Of a DNA stretch of 64,000 nucleotides, positions 58,173 to 64,000 are shown one piece after another. A program made the position numbers and the translations under genes. Source of the DNA: JAXMAO01 sp046350375 (GTDB taxonomy: Bacteria; Planctomycetota; Phycisphaerae; UBA1845; UTPLA1); NCBI GenBank assembly GCA_046350375.1, contig JAXMAO010000002.1, positions 1-64,000 of the forward strand. The letters run 5' to 3'. Below the pieces are notes generated by a model, which worked only from the letters and a program-made list of their open reading frames with translations, was not told the DNA's origin and did no database searches. Each line of letters opens with the position of its first letter. The stretch's first letter is position 1.

Positions 58173-59429
58173 ATGGATACGGCGGTCGCAAGCAACACGG
58201 AGCGGGCGCGACACACGCGGCGCCGCTTGGCGTGGGCGGCGCTGTTCCTGCTGATCGCGGCCGGAACGGGCGGCTATTCGTATCTCGACCGGCGCTACCA
58301 GCCGGAGCTGGTCGCGGGTCCGATGGTGCAGATGCCGCGGGCGGGCGAGCTGGCGATCGTGTGGCGGGCCGAGGCGCAGGGCGAGACAGAGGGCGCGCTG
58401 CGCTGCCCGGCGAGCGGCGCGGCCGTCAAGGCGAGCGTCAACCAGGCGGGCTACTTCGTGGCGCGGCGCGAGACGTCGGCAATCGGCGACGGCGGCCAAT
58501 ACGCCATCTTCAACAGCGGACTGTTCAGCCGGATGCACGAGCTGAAACGCGGCACGCTGGCCGCCCCGCCACCGCGCGACCACGCGATCCGCTTCCTGGC
58601 GTTCGGCGACTCGGGCAACGGCAGCCACACGCAGCGCGGCCTGGCCGAGCGGATGATCGCCGCCCGGCCGGACCTGGTGATTCACCTGGGCGATTTGATC
58701 TATCCGGCCGGCTCGCCGGAGGACTATGTGCGGAACTTCTTCGAGCCGTATCGCGAGCTGCTGGCGCGGGCGCCGTTCATGCCGTCGCTGGGCAATCACG
58801 ACGTGGCGACGCAGCACGGGCAGCCGTTTCTCGACGTATTCACGCTGCCGGAGAACGGGCCGCCAGGCCTGCCGGCCGAGCGGAACTACTGGTTTGACTT
58901 CGGTCCGGCGCGGTTTGTGGCGCTGGACACGAACCGGGCAGAGGAAGGCGGCGCCATCTCGCAGGCCGAGATGCGAGAGAAGGTGGCGCCGTGGCTGCGG
59001 ACGGTGTTGTCGCGCTGCGATCGACCGTGGAAGTTCGCCTATTTTCACCATCCGCCGTTCACGGGCAGCACGCACAAGGCGTCCGAACAGGAGTTCGTGC
59101 GGGACATTTTCGTGCCGCTGTTCGACGAGTTTGCGGTGGACGTGGTGTTCGCCGGGCACAACCACCTCTATGAGCGGACGCAGCCGCTGCGGCGCGGGCA
59201 GGTGGCGGCGCCGGGCGCGGGCACAGTGTACGTGGTTTCGGGGGCCGGGGGCGTGAGCCGCTATCCGGAGGAGCCGGACGCGCCGGCGTACATCGCGACT
59301 TCGAACTCGGCGGTCTTCTCGTTCACGCAGGTGGACCTGTCACCGGCGCGGCTGGAGCTGCGCCAGGTGTCGATCGACGGCGCGGTGATTGACGCGCTGA
59401 CAATTGAGCGCCCCGCCGCCGCGCGGTGA
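58173..59429 (+). CDS. Calcineurin-like (purple acid phosphatase-type) metallophosphoesterase
   Basis: A 418-residue protein anchored by an N-terminal membrane span (LAWAALFLLIAAGTGGYSYL). The two-metal phosphoesterase motifs are complete and in order: FGDSGNG, HLGDLIYPAG, SLGNHDVA, FHHPPF and AGHNHLYER. A short beta domain precedes the catalytic domain, as in purple acid phosphatases. The substrate, probably a periplasmic phosphate ester, is unknown. It is divergent from prfB and ends 8 bp from the convergent YciI-like gene. Confidence 0.92.
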   Translation: MDTAVASNTERARHTRRRLAWAALFLLIAAGTGGYSYLDRRYQPELVAGPMVQMPRAGELAIVWRAEAQGETEGALRCPASGAAVKASVNQAGYFVARRETSAIGDGGQYAIFNSGLFSRMHELKRGTLAAPPPRDHAIRFLAFGDSGNGSHTQRGLAERMIAARPDLVIHLGDLIYPAGSPEDYVRNFFEPYRELLARAPFMPSLGNHDVATQHGQPFLDVFTLPENGPPGLPAERNYWFDFGPARFVALDTNRAEEGGAISQAEMREKVAPWLRTVLSRCDRPWKFAYFHHPPFTGSTHKASEQEFVRDIFVPLFDEFAVDVVFAGHNHLYERTQPLRRGQVAAPGAGTVYVVSGAGGVSRYPEEPDAPAYIATSNSAVFSFTQVDLSPARLELRQVSIDGAVIDALTIERPAAAR

Positions 59430-59437
59430 GCCGCGGC

Positions 59438-59863
59438 CTAGCGCGGCGCGTGAGGGCGGACGGCGGCGCGCCAGTGGCGCAGGTCGTAGCGCATGACGCC
59501 GGCGCGGACACAAGGATCGGCGTCGATCCAGCCACGAACTTGCCTGGCGGCGGAGGCATCGAAAACGCCCAGGCCGCCGAGGTCGTCGACGAACGGGCCA
59601 CCGATGGTCATGCGGCCATCGGCCAGCAGCGACTGCATGTAGGCACGATGCTCGGCGATGTGGGGCTGCTGGTCGCGCGGCTTGTTTGGGTCCCACCTGG
59701 GGCCGGGCATGAGGCGGACGACCAGGTATTCGCCGTCGCGCAGGGTGATTTCCGCCGGCGCGGAGGTGACCGGCACGGCCCGCGAGGCGCTGGCGAGCAG
59801 CGCGATCGTGACGGCCGCGGCGGCGGCGCACGGCAGCAGGGTTCGGACGGCGATGCGCGGCAT
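59438..59863 (-). CDS. Secreted YciI-like domain protein
   Basis: A 141-residue protein with a signal peptide (CAAAAAVTIALLASASRA) and a YCII/ferredoxin-like domain: HIAEHRAYMQSLLADGRMTIGGPFVDDLGG and DASAARQVRGWIDADPCVRAGV. The conserved His in the first helix and the GGPF..D loop are present. YciI proteins are usually cytoplasmic and of unknown reaction, so the export signal is unusual. AAGGAG lies just before the ATG at 59863. Confidence 0.85.
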   Translation of the reverse strand: MPRIAVRTLLPCAAAAAVTIALLASASRAVPVTSAPAEITLRDGEYLVVRLMPGPRWDPNKPRDQQPHIAEHRAYMQSLLADGRMTIGGPFVDDLGGLGVFDASAARQVRGWIDADPCVRAGVMRYDLRHWRAAVRPHAPR

Positions 59864-60232
59864 GGGGGCTCCTTGGATGTCGGCGCGAGGCATGGTAGCC
59901 GCGCGGTGCGGACATGCACGCGGGAGGGCGCCGCGCGTAAAAACGAACCGGCCACGCTGTACCCTGCCAGGCAAAGCGTGGACCGGTTGCATCCTGTAGC
60001 CTGACCGAACGTCGGAGTACCGGGATTTGCTCGGCCGCCGAATGCTGTTTGACTTCCCGACGACGCGAGCGGCCCGGACCCGTCGGCCGCACTGATCTTT
60101 CCGCGCGAATATGGGCGAATCCACCGCGGCCCGCTTTTTTCGGGCGGCGATCTTCGAAGTCGGGAACGGCCGATAATCGCGGCGGGGATCGGGGGGTGGG
60201 GCGAACTGGACGATCGAGGCCGCGTCGCCGGG
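59864..60232. other. Intergenic region upstream of the YciI-like gene and downstream of metH
   Basis: No gene is seen. A short hairpin GCCCG-CTTTTTT-CGGGC lies near 60133-60149, and CGCCGGGCTAGC follows the metH end. Either could assist termination, but neither has a proper stem plus T-run. The promoter of the YciI-like gene must lie here; no clear box was found. Confidence 0.35.
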
Positions 60233-63200
60233 CTAGCGAACGTTGAAGTAGCGCGCCTCGGGGTGGTGGACGATCATGGCGCTGGTGCTCTGTTCGGGCA
60301 CCAGCTGGAACTCTTCCGAGAGCGAGATCTGGATGCGCTCGGGCTCGAGCAGCGGCCAGAGCCGCGCCTGGTCTTCGAGATTCGGACATGCGGGATAGCC
60401 AAAGCTGTAGCGGCTGCCCTGGTAGCCCTGCTGAAACAGTTTGCGGATATCGCGCGCGTCGTTCCCGGCGATGCCCAGCTCCATGCGCACCTGCTTGTGC
60501 AGGTATTCGGCGGCGGCCTCGGCCAGCTCGACCGACAGGCCGTGGAGGTGGAGGTAGTCCCGGTAGCGGTTGGCGTTGAACCATTCGCGGGCGACGTCGC
60601 TGGCGCGGGCGCCGACGGTGACGATCGTGAAGGCGACGACGTCGCGGACGCCGGCGTCGATCGGGCGGAAGAAGTCGGACAGGCACCAGAAAGGCGCCTG
60701 GCGCTGGCGCGGGAACGTGAAGCGCTGCACCTCGCGCGCCGGGTCGCGCGGATCGAAGATGACCAGGTCGTCGCCGGCGGCGTTGCACGGCCAGTAACCA
60801 TAGACGGCCTGCGGAACCAGGATTCGCTCGCGCGCGGCGGTGCGCGCCAGGTTGTGTAGGATCGGCCGAACCTCGGCGTCGACGTAGCGCTCAAACTCTT
60901 CGCTGGAGCGGCCGGCCTTCTTGTACTGCCACTGAACCTGGAAGAGCATCACCTCGTTGAGGTAGCCCAGCAGCGCGGCGACGGGGATCTGTTCGATCAC
61001 GCGGCTGCCCCAGAACGGCGGCGTCGGAATCGGCGCATCGGCGCGGACGGCGGAGCGCTTGGGCAGTTCGACGGGCGACTTGTCGGCCGACGCGGCGGCG
61101 CCGGGCGAACTCGTCGCCGCGGCGCGCGGCTGGCGGACCTGGTCGTCGATGCGACCGCCGGCCATGAGCTTGTCCATCAGTGCCAGTCCTTCGAAGGCAT
61201 CTTTCGCGTAGGCGACCGGGCCGCGGTAGACCCCGCGCAAGTCGTGCTCGACGTAATTGCGCGTCAGCGCGGCGCCGCCGAGGATGATGGGGGGGACGAG
61301 TTCGCGCTCGTTGAGCACTTCGAGGTTTTCGCGCATCACCAGCGTGCTTTTCACCAGCAGGCCGGACAGGCCGATGGCGTGGGCGTCGTGCTGGCGGAAG
61401 GCGTCGATGATGGTGTTGATGGGCTGCTTGATGCCGAGGTTGAAGACGGTGTAGCCGTTGTTGGTGAGGATAATGTCGACCAGGTTCTTGCCGATGTCGT
61501 GCACGTCGCCCTTGACGGTGGCGAGGACGATCCGCCCCTTGCCGCCGCCGGCGGTCTTTTCCATGAAGGGCTCGAGATGGGCGACGGCGGCCTTCATGGT
61601 TTCAGCGCTCTTGAGGACGAAGGGCAGCTGCATCTTGCCGGCGCCGAAGAGCTCGCCGACCACCTTCATGCCATCAAGCAGGATGTCGTTGATGATGTCG
61701 AGCGGTCGCAGGCCGCGATCGAGCCGGGCCTCGTCGAGGTCGCGCTCGATGTTGACGCGGTTGCCGTCGATGATGCGCTGCTTGAGGCGCTCTTCGACGG
61801 TGCGGGCGGCGGCGGCGTCCGGCGCGTCGGCGGGCGCGGCGGCGGCGTCGCTGAACATGCCGCTCAGGACCAGCAGCGGGTCGTAGTCTCCGCCGAGGCG
61901 GCGCGCCGCGGCACTGGTGCCGGCCGGGCCGCGGCGGTCGAAGATCAGGTCTTCGGCGACGAGCCGCGCCTCGTCGTCGATGCGGTGCAGCGGGATGATG
62001 CCCGAGGCATGGACGATGGCGGCGGTCAGCCCGGCCAGCCGGGCGTGGTGCAGGAAGACGCTGTTGAGCACCTGCCGCCCCTGCGGCTGAAGTCCGAAGC
62101 TGATGTTTGAGACGCCCAGCACGGTGCCGCACTCGGGCATGGCGCGGGTGACCATCTCGATGCCGCGGATGGTTTCGGCGCCGAGCCCGCGGTCGGCCTG
62201 TCGCCGGTGGTGACGGGGAAGGTGAGGAAGTCGAAGAGAATGTCGCCGGGCGACAGGCCGTGGGTGTGGACGGCGAGGTCGAAGATGCGCCTCGCGATGG
62301 CGAGCTTGCGTTCGGCGGTCTTGCCCATGGCCTCGACCGGGTCTTCGTCGATGGTGAGCGCGACGGCGGCGGCGCCATATGTGCGCGCCAGGGCGCAGAC
62401 GCGGGCGAGCTTCTCGGGCCCGTCCTCGAGGTTCATGCTGTTGATGATCGACTTGCCGCCGGCCAGTTGCAGGGCGGCCTCCAGGACGTCGAGCTGGGTG
62501 CTGTCGATCATGAGGGGCAGCTTGACCTCGGTGGCCAGGCGGCGGACGACGGCCTGCATGTCGGGCACGCCGTCGCGCCCGACGTAGTCGACGCAGACGT
62601 CGAGCACGTGCGAGCCTTCCTGCTGCTGTTCGAGGGCGGTGTGGACGATCTCGTCGAGGTTCTGCTCCAGCAGCAGGCGCTTGAATTTGCGGCTGCCGTT
62701 GGTGTTGCAGCGCTCGCCGACGATGAGAAAGCTGTTGTCCTGGCGCAGCTCGGCGGCCTGGTAGACGCTGGAAACCATTGGCACGGCGCTGGGCGTGCGC
62801 GGCTTGGGCGTGCGACCCCAGACGGCGTCGACCACGGCGGCCAGGTGTTCGGGCGTGGTGCCGCAGCAGCCGCCGACGAGATTGACGCCGTCGACATCGA
62901 CGAACTCGCGCAGCCAGCGGGCCAGCTCGGCGGGGGTGAGGGTGTAGTGCGGGCGGCCGTCGACCAGTTGCGGCAGGCCGGCGTTGGGCACGACGCTGAC
63001 GTAGCGGCGGGACGCGCCGCACAGGTAGCGGACGTGTTCGCTCATTTCGGCCGGGCCGGTGGCGCAGTTCAGGCCGATGACCTGCACCTGCGGATAGGCC
63101 TCGATGGCGACGCGGGCGGCGGCGATGTCGGTGCCGACGAGCATGGCGCCGGTGGTTTCGATGGTGACCTGGACGATGAGCGGGACGGCGCGGCGTTTTT

Positions 63201-63735
63201 CCGCCATCGCCCGAGTGGCGCCGCAGATGGCGGTCTTGGCCTGGAGGATGTCCTGGCAGGTCTCGATGCTCAGCGCGTCGACGCCGCCGTCGAGCAGGCC
63301 GCGGGCCTGTTCGGCGTAGCTGTCTTCCAGAACGGCGAAGGTGGTGTGGCCGAGCGAAGGCAGCTTGGTGCCGGGGCCCATCGATCCGAGCACGAAGCGC
63401 GGGCGGTCGGAGGTCGAGAAGCCGTCGGCGGCGCGGCGGGCAAGCCGGGCGGCGGTGCGGTTCAACTCGTAGGTGCGCTCGACCAGGCCGAACTCGGCGA
63501 AGACGACCTTGTTGGCGCCGAAGGTGTTAGTCTCGACGGCGTCGCAGCCGACGCGCAGGAAGCTGGCGTGGATCTCCTCGACCACGTCGCCGCGCGAGAT
63601 GAGCAGGGCCTCGGGACAGTTTTCGTGGCCATGGAAGTCGGAGAGCGGCAGGTTGCGGGCGTAGATGCTGGTGCCGGCGGCGCCGTCTTCGACGACTACC
63701 CGCTGCGACAGCAGTTTGAGGAACGGCGAATCCAC
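60233..63735 (-). CDS. metH: Cobalamin-dependent methionine synthase MetH (apparent frameshift)
   Basis: Makes methionine from homocysteine and methyltetrahydrofolate. All four modules are present. The homocysteine domain has zinc ligands in GLNCATGP and GGCCGTTPEH. The pterin domain has IVGERCNTNGSRKFK. The cobalamin domain has the base-off ligand motif DVHDIGKN, SGLLVKS and GGAAL. The AdoMet activation domain ends in SRYSFGYPACPNLEDQ. One frame break lies near 62,190-62,205, inside FPVTTGDR...GLGAETIRGIE; shifting one base rejoins it (about 1,167 residues). The start is GTG at 63735 with a weak SD. No cobalamin riboswitch is visible in the 100 bp upstream. Confidence 0.93.
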
Positions 63736-63834
63736 GCATCACCCGCCGGCCGCGACGCGGGCCGAATCAGGCATGTTAGTCCATCGGATCGCGTTCGCCC
63801 ACCGGCGGCGGCGATCGGCCCGCGCGGCGCGCCG

Positions 63835-64000
63835 TCAGGCCGGGCGCGCGACGACGACCAGGTCATCGGATTGACCGGCGAAGCGCGCCACCGTGGAGAC
63901 GAGGCCGGTCGCCCAGCGCTGCGCGGCCAGGACGCGCCAGCCGAGTCGGCCGGTGGCGAGCGCGGCGAGCCGCGCCGTGCGACGCCCGATATTGGGGCGG
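63835..64000 (-). CDS. C-terminal fragment of an unidentified protein (runs off right edge)
   Basis: A frame open from the window edge encodes 54 residues ending in WATGLVSTVARFAGQSDDLVVVARPA and a stop at 63835-63837. The final TxDDLVVVARPA pattern resembles the last strand of class I SAM methyltransferases, which is weak evidence. It is on the same strand as metH, about 100 bp upstream, and could be its operon partner. Confidence 0.45.
   Translation of the reverse strand, partial: RPNIGRRTARLAALATGRLGWRVLAAQRWATGLVSTVARFAGQSDDLVVVARPA

Noticed and set aside
60133..60149. GCCCG-CTTTTTT-CGGGC hairpin as metH terminator
   Set aside because: The T-run is in the loop on the plus strand, not after the stem, and it lies about 85 bp past the metH stop; support is too weak.
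63736..63834. Cobalamin riboswitch upstream of metH
   Set aside because: Only about 100 bp separate metH from the next frame; no B12-box-like conserved stretch was seen.
1..64000. tRNA or rRNA genes
   Set aside because: No TTCGA/TTCAA T-loop with cloverleaf arms or rRNA-like conserved stretch was noticed by eye in the gaps; tRNAscan-SE would be needed to exclude them formally.

Overview
The window is GC-rich, densely coded DNA from a bacterium that looks like a member of the Planctomycetota. The lineage call is inference. It rests on an ECF sigma factor paired with a Pkn-type kinase (left edge), a 2,287-residue secreted dockerin protein, many HEAT/TPR lipoproteins, and short dispersed palindromic repeats. 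The cell wall genes (mreD, mrdA, rodA), lnt and a WaaP-like tandem kinase point to a diderm with a peptidoglycan elongation machine. No CRISPR array, prophage, transposase, rRNA or convincing tRNA was seen.

Layout. 1-3.2 kb: ECF sigma factor/kinase pair, HAD hydrolase, GNAT acetyltransferase. 3.2-6.3 kb: polyhydroxyalkanoate (PHA) cluster. A divergent phaR regulator faces phasin, a small PhaE-like protein and a class III PHA synthase. The gap between them carries PhaR-like palindromes overlapping a good promoter. 6.5-16.3 kb: moeA, lnt, a HEAT lipoprotein, mreD-mrdA-rodA, and 4-hydroxyphenylpyruvate dioxygenase. 16.4-22.1 kb: lipoprotein, purQ, a BtuF-like binding protein, an acyl-CoA synthetase and a tiny ORF with a perfect Shine-Dalgarno (SD) site. 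22.6-28.4 kb: small kinase, a TPR protein with a 120-bp repeat array, a TlpA-like thioredoxin, a candidate small RNA, acylphosphatase and a 32-residue basic protein. 28.5-31.5 kb (minus strand): two lipoproteins, a DUF4846 protein and Hsp20. 31.7-34.3 kb: Mrp/ApbC, moaD, moaE, nth. 34.3-37.6 kb: STAS protein, metallo-beta-lactamase-fold enzyme, double WaaP-like kinase. 37.9-44.8 kb: giant dockerin protein. 45.4-50.2 kb: HEAT protein, Cys-rich lipoprotein, GroES-like protein, a Tat-type exported protein, glycosyltransferase/methyltransferase pair. 50.2-55.1 kb (minus): pgpH-ybeY-ybeX/corC-recO, mostly with ATGA overlaps. 55.3-64 kb: YkgJ-like protein, SAM hydroxide adenosyltransferase, prfB with its programmed +1 frameshift, calcineurin-like phosphatase, YciI-like protein and cobalamin-dependent metH.

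Two points matter for users. First, six genes (phaR, mrdA, the 16.4-kb lipoprotein, the 31-kb lipoprotein, pgpH, metH) are split over frames although every conserved motif is present. This looks more like uncorrected indels than decay; prfB is the one genuine recoding case. Second, short repeats concentrate in gaps between convergent genes. One element lies directly after the stop codons of both phaC and prfB and carries one versus six copies of a 24-bp unit.

I could run no searches. Family names come from motifs read in the translations; starts were chosen from SD sites and overlaps.
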